From: Acinetobacter pollinis | Lineage (GTDB): Bacteria > Pseudomonadota > Gammaproteobacteria > Pseudomonadales > Moraxellaceae | Direction of reading: 5' to 3' | DNA: 64,000 nt | Assembly (NCBI RefSeq): GCF_015627175.1 | Contig: NZ_VTDQ01000004.1 | Location: forward strand, 1 to 64,000 | Shown: in pieces, positions 48,381 through 57,305 of the stretch | How positions within the stretch are numbered: the first letter of the stretch is position 1 | Layout of the letters: every line of letters begins with the position of its first letter | Program-made: the position numbers and the translations under genes | Notes under the pieces: model-generated | What the model saw: only the letters and a program-made list of their open reading frames with translations | Told to the model about the DNA's origin: nothing | Database searches by the model: none

Positions 48381-49580
48381 TTATACATATTCTGCAGCGG
48401 CAGCTGCAGATGCCCATGCCCATTGAAAGTTAAAACCACCTAAATGGCCTGTCACATCTAAAATTTCCCCAATAAAAAATAAACCTTTAACTTTATTACT
48501 TTCCATTGTTTTAGATGACACTTCTTTGGTATCTACACCTCCCAAAGTGACTTCCGCAGTTCGATATCCCTCCGTACCCGATGGTTTCACAGAAAATGCA
48601 TGAAGCTGTTTTGCAATTTCATTTAACCTTTGGTCGCTTATTTGACCAATCGCAGTTTCTGACTCTTGTGCCCAAAAAAGTTGTTGGAACTCTTGAATAA
48701 TACTTTTTGTGGTATATGAACTTAATATAGTCCTTAATAACACTTTAGGTTGTTCTCTTTTTTTCTCTTGAAATAGCTGCAATACATCAAGTGTTGGAAA
48801 GAAATTAATCGTAAGTGGTTCACCATGTTTCCAGTAATTAGAAATTTGTAATGCGCTTGGTCCACTTAAACCACGATGGGTAAATAGTAATGCTTCGGTA
48901 AATGATCTCAGAGAGTGAGATAACGTGACATCTAATGCATTTCCACTTAAACGAATGGCAACATCTTTGATGTAGTCTGAAAAAGTAAATGGAACAAGGC
49001 CTGCGCCCGTTGGGTAAATATGGTGTCCAAATTGTTTTGCAATTTCATAACCAATACCTGAACCGCCTAGAGTTGGAATAGATAAGCCTCCACTTGCAAC
49101 GACGAAAGATTCACAGAAGAAATGTCCATGATTAGATGTGATCTCAAATGAAAGATCATCACGCTGATGAACCTCTGTGACTTCATGATCTGTTTTAATC
49201 GCGACATGCTGGGTTTTAGCGCACTCATCTAGTAGTAAGTTGAGAATGTGCTTAGAGCCTTTTGTTGTGAAAAGTTGACCATGTTTTCTTTCCTCATATT
49301 CAACTTGATAGTCAGATACAAGTCCAATGAAATCCCATTGTGTGTAACGAGAAAGGGCAGACTTTACAAAATGAGGATTATGGCTGATATAGTTATCTGG
49401 TTCGATATAGAGGTTGGTAAAATTACATTTTCCACCCCCAGACATTAATATTTTTTTACCTACTTTGTTGGCTTTTTCTAATACAAGTACAGAACGACCA
49501 CGACGACCCGCATGTGCTGCAAGCATGAGTCCTGCTGCTCCTGCACCTAAAACAATTACATCAAATGTTTGTTGTGTCAT
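48381..49580 (-). CDS. FAD-dependent oxidoreductase of the HI0933/YhiN family
   Basis: A 399-residue flavoprotein. The N-terminal Rossmann motif is VIVLGAGAAGLMLAAHAGRRG and the family signature KILMSGGGKCNFTN follows. The ending GFNFQWAWASAAAAAEY is a typical HI0933 C-terminal FAD-contact segment. Substrate unknown; family members are called aminoacetone-oxidase-like from homology only. Start at 49580. It is separated from the upstream pump operon by 57 bases. Confidence 0.9.
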   Translation of the reverse strand: MTQQTFDVIVLGAGAAGLMLAAHAGRRGRSVLVLEKANKVGKKILMSGGGKCNFTNLYIEPDNYISHNPHFVKSALSRYTQWDFIGLVSDYQVEYEERKHGQLFTTKGSKHILNLLLDECAKTQHVAIKTDHEVTEVHQRDDLSFEITSNHGHFFCESFVVASGGLSIPTLGGSGIGYEIAKQFGHHIYPTGAGLVPFTFSDYIKDVAIRLSGNALDVTLSHSLRSFTEALLFTHRGLSGPSALQISNYWKHGEPLTINFFPTLDVLQLFQEKKREQPKVLLRTILSSYTTKSIIQEFQQLFWAQESETAIGQISDQRLNEIAKQLHAFSVKPSGTEGYRTAEVTLGGVDTKEVSSKTMESNKVKGLFFIGEILDVTGHLGGFNFQWAWASAAAAAEYV

Positions 49581-49637
49581 GACCTTCTGCCGTTAATGAA
49601 AAGCGCTGAATTATACGTGATTTCGAATAAACTGTCG

Positions 49638-50513
49638 TTACATCAAACTCGATTTTCCTTGCAAGCCACCTGTATGAATGAGTAAGATTTTTGTACCTTG
49701 TGGGAAAATGGATTGATTAATTAAGTCAAAAATTCCATAACACATTTTTCCTGTATATATCGGTTCTAAAGGCATACCGTATGCTGTTTCAAACCATTTT
49801 ATAAAACTGATTAGTTCAGGTGAGGTTTTTGCATAACCACCGAAACAATACTCATCTGTAATATGCCAATGTGTTTTGGTTGTCAATTTTTTGAGGTCTT
49901 TTGCAAGGAAGTCTCCTTTCAATGCTGAAAAACCCAATATTTTACATGAGGGAGGCGTTGACTGAATTAAACCTAATAATGTTCCACCTGTACCTACAGC
50001 GCAACAAATGATATCGTATTGACTCGTTTCAGATGGTTTAAGAATTTCTTTACATCCTTCAATAGCGAAAGCATTGGTTCCACCTTCAGGAATAATATAA
50101 ATATTGGGATATTGTGCTTTTAATTGTTCTAAGTAATTGTATTGATCACGCATCTTATATTCGCTTCGAGACACAAATGAAAGTTGCATCTGACATGCAT
50201 CATGCGCAAAGCTGAGAGTATGGTTTAAAGGTTGGTTAGCAAGTTCTTCGCCACGAATAATACCAATACTCTTAAAATTATAATATTTTGCTGCATATGC
50301 AGTAGCAGCAATATGATTAGAATATGCGCCCCCAAAAGTAAGAATCTGTGAATATCCTTGTTGTTTTGCTTCTATTAAATTGTATTTGAGTTTATAAAAT
50401 TTATTGCCTGAAATATAAGGATGAATTTGATCAAGGCGTTTTATATCAACATGTACACCATTTTTAATGGTGACATGTTCAATAGGTGTATTATTTTTAA
50501 TATCTTGGAACAT
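49638..50513 (-). CDS. PLP-dependent D-cysteine desulfhydrase/ACC deaminase family enzyme
   Basis: A 291-residue fold-type II PLP enzyme. The PLP lysine is in HPYISGNKFYKLKYNL, followed by TFGGAYSNHIAATAYA, the GIIRGEE segment and the glycine-rich CAVGTGGTLLGLI loop; the end is LLIHTGGLQGK. Members act on D-cysteine or 1-aminocyclopropane-1-carboxylate; sequence alone does not decide, though KxxY-like residues argue for desulfhydrase. It is about 30-40 residues shorter than E. coli DcyD. It starts 6 bases after hlyD, so it is cotranscribed with the pump. Confidence 0.85.
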   Translation of the reverse strand: MFQDIKNNTPIEHVTIKNGVHVDIKRLDQIHPYISGNKFYKLKYNLIEAKQQGYSQILTFGGAYSNHIAATAYAAKYYNFKSIGIIRGEELANQPLNHTLSFAHDACQMQLSFVSRSEYKMRDQYNYLEQLKAQYPNIYIIPEGGTNAFAIEGCKEILKPSETSQYDIICCAVGTGGTLLGLIQSTPPSCKILGFSALKGDFLAKDLKKLTTKTHWHITDEYCFGGYAKTSPELISFIKWFETAYGMPLEPIYTGKMCYGIFDLINQSIFPQGTKILLIHTGGLQGKSSLM

Positions 50514-50519
50514 AGGGCA

Positions 50520-51650
50520 TTATTTGGCTGAATTTGTATCTACTGAAGTTTCGACAGACATTCCTGGACTTAAACGAGAAAGATCTTGTTGATTGTCATC
50601 AATACTAATACGTACAGGAATACGTTGCACGACTTTTGTAAAATTGCCTGTCGCATTATCTGCTTTGAGTACACTAAATTCTGAGCCAGCAGCAGGTGAA
50701 ATCTGTTCAACGTGGCCTGTGAATTTCTGGTGGTTAAGTGCATCTACAGTAAAAGATGCTTTTTGTCCGATTTTAATACCATCCATTTGTGTTTCTTTAA
50801 AGTTTGCAATAATCCAACGTTTAGGAGGAATTAGAAAAAGTAGTTGTGTGCCAGCAGCGACATATTGTCCAAGACGTGGGGTCACTTCACCAAGTTGACC
50901 ATCCATAGGCGCTGTAATAATAGCGTAATTTTTAGTGATTTGTGCCTGATCTAATGCTGCTTGGCTATTTTTAATTTGTGCATCTAAACCAATTTGTGCA
51001 ACTTGAGCCGTTTTCAGTGCTTCGTTAGAAACATCTAAATTGGCTTGGGCTTGTTGCAATAAAGCCAAATTATTTTTCACTGATGCATTTGTAGAGTCGA
51101 ACTCTGTTTTAGAGATTGCGCCTGTATTTTGTAGCTCTCGATAACGACGTAATTGCTGTAAAGAAAGTTGGTATTGTGCATCTGCTTGCGCAATTTTTGC
51201 TTTTGCTGCAAGAATATCTGCTTTGCGTTGCTCAATGGTTTGATTCTGATTTCTAGATGAATTTTTGGCTTGATCAACGGTTGCTTGAGCTTGAATAACT
51301 TGTTGGTCGTAACGATCAGGATTAATTTTAATAAGTGGCTGTCCTTTTTTTACGTGATCGAAATCATTAACAAGTACTTCTTGAATATATCCATTAATTT
51401 GCGACGACAGTACTGTTGTTTTACCTTTAATATAACTATTGTCTGTTTGCTGAATTGGACTGTTAAAAGGCCCAAGTCGCCATGCCCATAAAATTGCAGC
51501 AATACCAATTAATAAAACAAAAAACATTAATATGAGCGTCGATTTCTTCGTTTTAATGAGCTTTCCAACACGAGGAATAGATTTAATTTGTATGTTGGCA
51601 TCATCCATTTTTTTTGTATTTTTTGATTCAGTATCGTTGGTATTACTCAT
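50520..51650 (-). CDS. HlyD/EmrA-family membrane fusion protein
   Basis: A 376-residue periplasmic adaptor. A basic cytoplasmic tail (1-32) is followed by one membrane helix (about 36-58, STLILMFFVLLIGIAAILWA). The lipoyl-like half-motif TTVLSSQINGYIQEVLVND is next, then a long coiled coil rich in Gln and Ala (about 100-210), the second half-motif ITAPMDGQLGEVTPRLGQYV, and beta-barrel domains. It links the MFS pump to an outer-membrane channel. No tolC-like gene is in the window. It follows the MFS gene by 17 bases. Confidence 0.9.
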   Translation of the reverse strand: MSNTNDTESKNTKKMDDANIQIKSIPRVGKLIKTKKSTLILMFFVLLIGIAAILWAWRLGPFNSPIQQTDNSYIKGKTTVLSSQINGYIQEVLVNDFDHVKKGQPLIKINPDRYDQQVIQAQATVDQAKNSSRNQNQTIEQRKADILAAKAKIAQADAQYQLSLQQLRRYRELQNTGAISKTEFDSTNASVKNNLALLQQAQANLDVSNEALKTAQVAQIGLDAQIKNSQAALDQAQITKNYAIITAPMDGQLGEVTPRLGQYVAAGTQLLFLIPPKRWIIANFKETQMDGIKIGQKASFTVDALNHQKFTGHVEQISPAAGSEFSVLKADNATGNFTKVVQRIPVRISIDDNQQDLSRLSPGMSVETSVDTNSAK

Positions 51651-51667
51651 GTTTTTTACTCAAAATG

Positions 51668-53311
51668 TTAGGCATTCTTTTTACGGGATGCATAAAACTT
51701 ATCCCACAAAATATTAAAGCTTGTCCAAAGAAATAGAATAATTGCAATCCAGCTATTTAAGTTGATGACATCATTATAAGCACGTACCTGAGCTTCTCGT
51801 GTCGCAATTTGTGCCAGTGATTTGACGGCTTGACCTTGATCTTGTGAAGTATCTGTAAGATTAGAACTATATTTTGCTTTATACTGATTAATTCGATTGG
51901 TGACATTTGGATCTGTCGCATCCATAGTTCGGTTAATATCTAACTGATAGACCTGTGTTTGATGTTTTTGATACGTATTATAAAATGATGAGCCTACTAA
52001 ACTACCAAAGTTTTGGGTGGCAGAAAATAGCACAATAAAGGTGACTACATAGCTTGCACCTTGTTGTAATGTCTTTCCCATACCTGTTAAAAGTAATGGG
52101 CCAATAAACACACCATTTGCAAATGCAATGAGGAACTGACTATAAAAAAAGTTTTCTGGACGTACATCACTGGTTAGGTGTGCATCTAATCGACTTGCAA
52201 TAAGAATGAGGAATGTTGCGAGTAGAAGGTGTAAGACTGTTCTTTCACGAGAAAAAGTAAGTGCGCTAAAAACAACACCACATATCGTTGCAATAAAAAT
52301 AACACTATATAGTCCTACAAATTGGTCTGGGCCCATACCTACGGTTTTTAAAAAATTGACAGCGGCATAACTCTGTTCTGAAAGTAAGAAGCGTAGAAAA
52401 AATGCACCAAAAATAAACCGAATCATGGGGATAGTACCCAACCATCGTGTCATTAAAAGAGGGTTAGTTCTTTGATGCTCGTAGAAAAAACCAAATACAA
52501 TAAGTGTAAAGCCTATAATGAGGATATACGCTAACCATGGGCTATCAAACCACCATAGAATAGGGCCTTGTGTTAAAACAATACATAAACATGCAAAACC
52601 TGGTGCAAGAAGTGCAAATGTAAATATATCTCCTTTTTCAAATACAGCAATACGAATACTGCGTGGTAATTTTAATGAAACCACCATGGCATAACAACAA
52701 ATTGCAAGCCCAAGCTCAAATGTATATAAGTCTTCCCAGTTATTTACATTCACCAGATAAGGGGAAATAATCCACGCAAGTGGTATGCCAAGCTGGCCAA
52801 ATCCAAAGCCCAAATATAGCCCTTTGAGGCGATGTACCTTACCAAAAGCTTGCATAATGTAATACATGCCTAAAGAGCTAAGAGGAGCTACCACAAAACC
52901 ACTAATGCAACGTGCAAAAACAGCCATGTGATAATTCTGTACCAACAGGTGAAGTACCATTACAGCAATAAACCCCAGTAAACCAATCTCTGTAAATGCC
53001 CGTAAACCGTACTGTTGCCTTGCTTTAAATAAGATAAGGTTTGAACTGACATTCGCCATTACATAAGCTGCAGGTAACCATGCACCTTCAGAGGGGGTAA
53101 TGCCATACTGACCTTGTAGTTGTGGTAGATTCGCCGTGATAAAACCGTTGCTTAAACCAGAAGTAATGGCAATAAATGTACCAATAATAAAGTATAGATA
53201 GCGCTTTGATTTGGGATGATCTAAAGCTGGTGGAGAACCAGGGATGACTGGTTTTTCATCATCCTCCCATGCAGGGGGTGTTTCTAAATATCTGGGTTTA
53301 TCATTGGACAT
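51668..53311 (-). CDS. MFS transporter, DHA2 (EmrB-like) drug-efflux family
   Basis: A 547-residue transporter with about 14 helices from residue 45 to near the C-terminus. It lacks a signal peptide; the N-terminal 40 residues are hydrophilic with Pro-rich PAWEDDEKPVIPGSPP. Motif C-like region and repeated short basic loops (ISGFVVAPLSSLG) fit the DHA2 family. A large periplasmic loop lies before the last helix. I use ATG at 53311 with TTAGG 8 bases upstream; a longer frame reaches 53332. With the downstream HlyD it forms a two-part pump. The promoter should lie in the gap with the methyltransferase. Confidence 0.88.
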   Translation of the reverse strand: MSNDKPRYLETPPAWEDDEKPVIPGSPPALDHPKSKRYLYFIIGTFIAITSGLSNGFITANLPQLQGQYGITPSEGAWLPAAYVMANVSSNLILFKARQQYGLRAFTEIGLLGFIAVMVLHLLVQNYHMAVFARCISGFVVAPLSSLGMYYIMQAFGKVHRLKGLYLGFGFGQLGIPLAWIISPYLVNVNNWEDLYTFELGLAICCYAMVVSLKLPRSIRIAVFEKGDIFTFALLAPGFACLCIVLTQGPILWWFDSPWLAYILIIGFTLIVFGFFYEHQRTNPLLMTRWLGTIPMIRFIFGAFFLRFLLSEQSYAAVNFLKTVGMGPDQFVGLYSVIFIATICGVVFSALTFSRERTVLHLLLATFLILIASRLDAHLTSDVRPENFFYSQFLIAFANGVFIGPLLLTGMGKTLQQGASYVVTFIVLFSATQNFGSLVGSSFYNTYQKHQTQVYQLDINRTMDATDPNVTNRINQYKAKYSSNLTDTSQDQGQAVKSLAQIATREAQVRAYNDVINLNSWIAIILFLWTSFNILWDKFYASRKKNA

Positions 53312-53612
53312 GAAATACCTAATCTTTGACAATTATGTGGCGAGATTCGTTCTTAGATTTTTCTTATTCTAAGATGTATTACTTAATATATATTGGTATA
53401 GGTAACTTCGATTTATAATAAAAATATTATAAATCAAAGCATATAAAAATATTGGAAATTAAATTTTTTATTATGTAAGTCATACTTATTCACTAGTTAT
53501 ATAGTGAATAAATTATAAAAAAAAATTATGATTCAAATTAAAATAATTGAATTTTTATTATTAAATAAATCCTTTAAGTTTATTAAATGTCCTGTAACTA
53601 AGAAAGTGAATA
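53312..53612. other. Gap between divergent MFS and methyltransferase genes, with two perfect inverted repeats
   Basis: GATTTATAATA (53410-53420) and TATTATAAATC (53425-53435) form an 11-pair stem with loop AAAA. TTATTCACTA (53486-53495) and TAGTGAATAA (53502-53511) form a 10-pair stem with loop GTTATA. Neither is followed by a T-run and no regulator gene is next to them, so both may be operators for a repressor encoded elsewhere. Confidence 0.55.
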
Positions 53613-54368
53613 ATGAAAACACAACACGATATTAATCAAAAACAATATGCAGATAAATCGATCAGTTATTTAAATAGCCAAGTTCATGCACAAGGTATTG
53701 AGTTCAAAAAAATCATAAACTTAATTTCAAATCAGCAGAAAAGTTGTGTTTTAGATTTAGGGTGCGGTGGTGGTCATGTCTCTTATCAAATAGCACCTTT
53801 TGTGAAAGAGGTTGTAGCATATGATTTATCTGCCGAAATGTTGGAAACTGTTAAAGATGCGGCAAATCAAAAACACTTAAATAATATTAGAGTTCAGCAA
53901 GGCCCTGCGGAAAGGCTTCCTTTTTCAGATCAAACATTTGATTTTGTGGTTAGTCGCTTTTCAGCACATCATTGGCAAAATATTAGTCAAGCAATGCAAG
54001 AAATAAGACGGGTGCTTACCAAGGGTGGCGTATTTATTCTGATTGATATCGTAGGTTCAAATAATCCAGCATTTGATACATTTTTGCAAAGTATTGAAGT
54101 AATCCGAGATCCAAGTCATGTAAGAGATTATAGTTTAGCGGAATGGATTAATTTGGCTGAGAAAGCTGAGTTTGAGGTCGATATTATTGAGAAGCAAAAA
54201 TTACAGCTTGATTTTCAGCAGTGGGTTGAACGTATGAAAACGCCGTCAGAAGCCATTCATACAATTCGATATTTGCAAGAAAGTGTATCTGATCATGTAA
54301 GGAGTTATTTTAATATTCAATCAGATGGAAGTTTTGAAACAGAAGTGGGTTATTTTGTCTTTCGCTAA
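53613..54368 (+). CDS. Class I SAM-dependent methyltransferase
   Basis: A 251-residue Rossmann-fold methylase. Motif I is VLDLGCGGGHVSYQIA, motif II VVAYDLSAEML, motif III GPAERLPFSDQTFDFVVSRF and the post-II motif VLTKGGVFILIDIVGSN. It resembles the UbiE/YcgJ type, and HHWQN is common in the small-molecule branch. Substrate unknown. No metal ligands or DNA-binding parts. It is divergent from the MFS gene and convergent with a DUF2062 gene 7 bases away. Confidence 0.87.
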   Translation: MKTQHDINQKQYADKSISYLNSQVHAQGIEFKKIINLISNQQKSCVLDLGCGGGHVSYQIAPFVKEVVAYDLSAEMLETVKDAANQKHLNNIRVQQGPAERLPFSDQTFDFVVSRFSAHHWQNISQAMQEIRRVLTKGGVFILIDIVGSNNPAFDTFLQSIEVIRDPSHVRDYSLAEWINLAEKAEFEVDIIEKQKLQLDFQQWVERMKTPSEAIHTIRYLQESVSDHVRSYFNIQSDGSFETEVGYFVFR

Positions 54369-54375
54369 TATCTTA

Positions 54376-54912
54376 TTAAATATGACGTTTATGCCACTGG
54401 TGAATGGTGCTCCATCGCCAACTGATTAGAGTCACTACATATAAAATAAGAGAGAAAGATAATGCCTCGATAAGTAGTCCTGAAAACAATACTTTGGTTA
54501 TGGTTGTATCAATATACCCATGACCAAAATGCGTTAACCAAGTTGAAATCTGATGGAATGTCGTAAGTAAAACTTCTTTATCAATCATTTGTACATGATA
54601 AATTTTACTACCAATCCAAAATGCGATGTAGAGAATAGGTGCAATAGTTAAAGGATTGGTTAACCAAGCAAGACTTAAACCAATGGGTAAATTAACTTCA
54701 AGTAATAAAATTGCAATAACAATTAGTATACTATGGAATGGGATAGGCAAGAGTCCAAAAAAAGCGCCAATAAATACCGCTTTGGAAATAGATCTGCGAT
54801 TAACATACCAAAGTAATGGATCTCGCGTACGACTTCCAAAAAGCTTCATCATCTTTGAAGATGCAACTTTTTCAGAGGTCGGTAGCCAAGATTGAAGCGT
54901 TTGTTTTAGCAT
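54376..54912 (-). CDS. DUF2062 family membrane protein
   Basis: A 178-residue protein of the DUF2062 family. It has an N-terminal soluble part (SWLPTSEKVASSKMM) and the family core with SKAVFIGAFFGLLPIPFHSIL, NLPIGLSLAWLTNPLTIAPI and a hydrophobic region in the C-terminal half; about four membrane helices. The family function is unknown, though in some genomes it sits near competence or exopolysaccharide genes. It converges with the methyltransferase with no terminator between. Confidence 0.85.
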   Translation of the reverse strand: MLKQTLQSWLPTSEKVASSKMMKLFGSRTRDPLLWYVNRRSISKAVFIGAFFGLLPIPFHSILIVIAILLLEVNLPIGLSLAWLTNPLTIAPILYIAFWIGSKIYHVQMIDKEVLLTTFHQISTWLTHFGHGYIDTTITKVLFSGLLIEALSFSLILYVVTLISWRWSTIHQWHKRHI

Positions 54913-55019
54913 AATTATCGCGTTATCTATTTCATATTTAGTATAACGTAGATTTAACTGATATTAATTTAATTAATCTTAAATGGAAATTATCTATATG
55001 ATTTGTATAAATAAATATT

Positions 55020-56186
55020 TTATTTTAAACGTAAGAATTTATAAATAATTATTCCAAAGACCAACCCCCAAAAAGCAGAGCCAATACCAAGAATTTGTAT
55101 ACCAGATGCGCTTAATAGAAATGTAAATAATGATGCATCACGACTGTCACTGTCTTCGAAAGCAACGCTGATGTTGTGACTAATTGTGCCAAGTAGGGCA
55201 ATACCTGCAACGGTAATAATAAATAACTGGGGTAGGTTAATGAGTAGGTGGGTAAGATATGTTGCAAATATTCCCATTAAGATATAGCAGATGCCACAAC
55301 ATATTCCTGCAACATAACGTTTTTTGGGATCTGGATGAACTTGATGATCTAAACTAACTGCGGCACTAATAGCAGCTAGACAGACAGAAAAAGCACCAAA
55401 CGGAGCAAAGCAAGTTTGAGTAACACCAATCCATCCTACAATTTGATTGGTATTTGGTTGATAACCGTAACTTTTGATCATGCCAATTCCTGGTAAAAAT
55501 TGAGATGAGATATTTACAATAAATAGTGGAATTGCGAGGCCGATAATACTTTGCAGAGAAAAAGTGGGACTTATCCATAAAGGTGTTGTGAGCTCAAGAG
55601 ATAAGCTAGGAATAGAGACATCGCAAAAAATTGTACTGAGTATAAAAGCAATACATACCATAATAACAATACTATAACGTGGTACATAGCGTTTAAGTAT
55701 GAAATAGCTAGACAAGGTTCCTAATGTAAAAAACCACTGATCTGGCAAATGAATAAATAGATTTAAACCAAATTTAAGTAAAATTCCTGCAAGCATGGCA
55801 CAACTTAGACTAAGTGGAATTTTAGACATAATTTTTTGAAATATTCCAGAAAAACCAGTGATGGCAACCAATATACCGCACACAATAAAAGCACCAATTG
55901 CTTCAGCAAGTGAGTAGTGTTGACTTGATGCAATGATGAGAGCAATTCCTGGTGTTGACCATGCTGTTGAAACGGGGTATTTATATTTCCAAGAGAGTAA
56001 TGCTCCGATTAGCCCAATAGATATACCTAATGCAAAAAACCATGAAGAAATTTGAGCAGGTGTTGCACCAAGACGTTGAGCTCCCTCTATGACTAAAACA
56101 GCTGAAACACTTATTCCAATAATAAAAGTAATTATGCCTGCAAATGCTGCGCTGAGAGAGAAATCGTTTATAAGCTGTTTTAGCAT
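55020..56186 (-). CDS. BenE-family (benzoate/H+ symporter-like) membrane transporter
   Basis: A 388-residue integral membrane protein with about 11-12 helices. It matches the BenE/YdcO family: ATPAQISSWFFALGIS, the helix-break part YPVSTAWSTPGIALI, and the later GAFSVCLAAISAAV and ISVAFEDSDSRDASLFTFL. Members are proton-coupled carriers of benzoate or other aromatic acids, but no aromatic catabolism gene is nearby, so the substrate is open. It is divergent from an Lrp-type regulator, which is likely to control it. Confidence 0.88.
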   Translation of the reverse strand: MLKQLINDFSLSAAFAGIITFIIGISVSAVLVIEGAQRLGATPAQISSWFFALGISIGLIGALLSWKYKYPVSTAWSTPGIALIIASSQHYSLAEAIGAFIVCGILVAITGFSGIFQKIMSKIPLSLSCAMLAGILLKFGLNLFIHLPDQWFFTLGTLSSYFILKRYVPRYSIVIMVCIAFILSTIFCDVSIPSLSLELTTPLWISPTFSLQSIIGLAIPLFIVNISSQFLPGIGMIKSYGYQPNTNQIVGWIGVTQTCFAPFGAFSVCLAAISAAVSLDHQVHPDPKKRYVAGICCGICYILMGIFATYLTHLLINLPQLFIITVAGIALLGTISHNISVAFEDSDSRDASLFTFLLSASGIQILGIGSAFWGLVFGIIIYKFLRLK

Positions 56187-56342
56187 TAATCAGGCCATTT
56201 TTAAGAGTTTATGCCTGTAATTTAGCAACTTAATAGAAGAATGTGCTTTCTAATTTGATTAAAAATTAATAAAATTATTTCAATAATGTGTGTTTTTGGG
56301 TAATAATATTTAAAAATTATACTTAATAAGGGGATATTATTT

Positions 56343-56819
56343 ATGTCAGACGTTGGCTTGAATCAGCTATCGAATTTAGATTTAAAAATTATGCGTGCTT
56401 TGCAAGAAAATGGTCGTTTGACCAATGCTGAGTTGGCAAAAATAGTAGGTATTAGTAGTTCTTCATGTTGGAAACATACTCAACACTTATTTGCAATTGG
56501 TGCAATTGTAGATATCCGAGCGATTATTAATCCAATGATGGTGCAAAAAGAAACGGTTGTACTGGTGGGGGTGGTTCTAGATCGTTCTACACCTGATAGT
56601 TTTGAAGAGTTTGAAGCTCATGTAAAGAAACTACCAAATGTTTTGGAATGTTATTTAGTTGCAGGGGAGGTTGATTATTTCTTAAAGCTACGTGTTAAAG
56701 ATTTAGCTGAATTTAATCGATTTCATAGTGAAAAAGTCATTGCATTACCAGGGGTAAGGCAAGTTAGGACATTCTTTGTCTTAAATGAAGTTATTACAGA
56801 TGGGCTTTTATCTTTTTGA
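56343..56819 (+). CDS. Lrp/AsnC-family transcriptional regulator
   Basis: A 158-residue protein with an N-terminal helix-turn-helix (LDLKIMRALQENGRLTNAE, LAKIVGISSSSCWKHTQHL) and a C-terminal RAM (Asp-chorismate-mutase-like) domain with CYLVAGEVDYFLKLRVKDL and LPGVRQVRTFFVLNEV. Such regulators respond to amino acids. The divergent BenE-family transporter and the 156-base shared gap suggest local regulation. The gene ends at a bidirectional terminator. Confidence 0.9.
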   Translation: MSDVGLNQLSNLDLKIMRALQENGRLTNAELAKIVGISSSSCWKHTQHLFAIGAIVDIRAIINPMMVQKETVVLVGVVLDRSTPDSFEEFEAHVKKLPNVLECYLVAGEVDYFLKLRVKDLAEFNRFHSEKVIALPGVRQVRTFFVLNEVITDGLLSF

Positions 56820-56825
56820 TGAAGA

Positions 56826-56857
56826 AGTAAAACCTCAGTTAAAACTGAGGTTTTACT
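56826..56857. terminator. Bidirectional terminator of the Lrp gene and hemJ
   Basis: AGTAAAACCTCAGTT (56826-56840) and AACTGAGGTTTTACT (56843-56857) are a perfect 15-base inverted repeat around AA. The stem includes the last codons and stop of hemJ. Confidence 0.88.
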
Positions 56858-57291
56858 ACAACTAAAATAACGACGGCAAATAAGATAACTGTAGGCAACT
56901 CATTAAACATTCGCCAAAATTTATGCGTTTTATAGTGAGCATTATCCATAAGTTTTTTTCGATAATAGCCACAAATAAAATGATAAATGACAAGCAGACC
57001 AACCAATCCAACTTTGAAATAAAACCAAAGTGCTTCATGATAATGTCGAGTTGCATCCCCCCAGTCTACTAAAAAGTGTGCCGTAATGAGTGTCGCGATC
57101 ATTGCTGGCCACATAATTCCACGATAAAGCTTACGCTCCATAATTTGGAATCTTTCATGACTGACTTGATCATTACTCATTGCGTGATAAACATATAATC
57201 GTGGCAAATAAAACAATGCCGCGAACCAGCATACCACCGCGATAATATGTAGTGCTTTTACCCACAAAAATGCACTAGAGGGAGCATCCAT
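56839..57291 (-). CDS. hemJ: Protoporphyrinogen oxidase HemJ
   Basis: A 150-residue inner-membrane protein with four or five helices. It oxidises protoporphyrinogen IX to protoporphyrin IX in heme synthesis; HemJ was established as the oxidase in Acinetobacter and cyanobacteria, which lack HemG/HemY. Conserved features: KALHIIAVVCWFAALFYLPRLYVYH (split by the helix), KLYRGIMWPAMIATL, WFYFKVGLVGLLVIYHF and RMFNELPTVIL. AAGGAAGG precedes the ATG. fabB ends 15 bases upstream, so it may be cotranscribed with fabB. Confidence 0.92.
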   Translation of the reverse strand: MDAPSSAFLWVKALHIIAVVCWFAALFYLPRLYVYHAMSNDQVSHERFQIMERKLYRGIMWPAMIATLITAHFLVDWGDATRHYHEALWFYFKVGLVGLLVIYHFICGYYRKKLMDNAHYKTHKFWRMFNELPTVILFAVVILVVVKPQF

Positions 57292-57305
57292 AAGCCTTCC
57301 TTACA

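Noticed and set aside
50593-50898. 101-residue plus-strand frame opposite the HlyD gene
   Set aside because: It is the complement of a well-supported membrane fusion protein and has no independent ribosome-binding site or motif.
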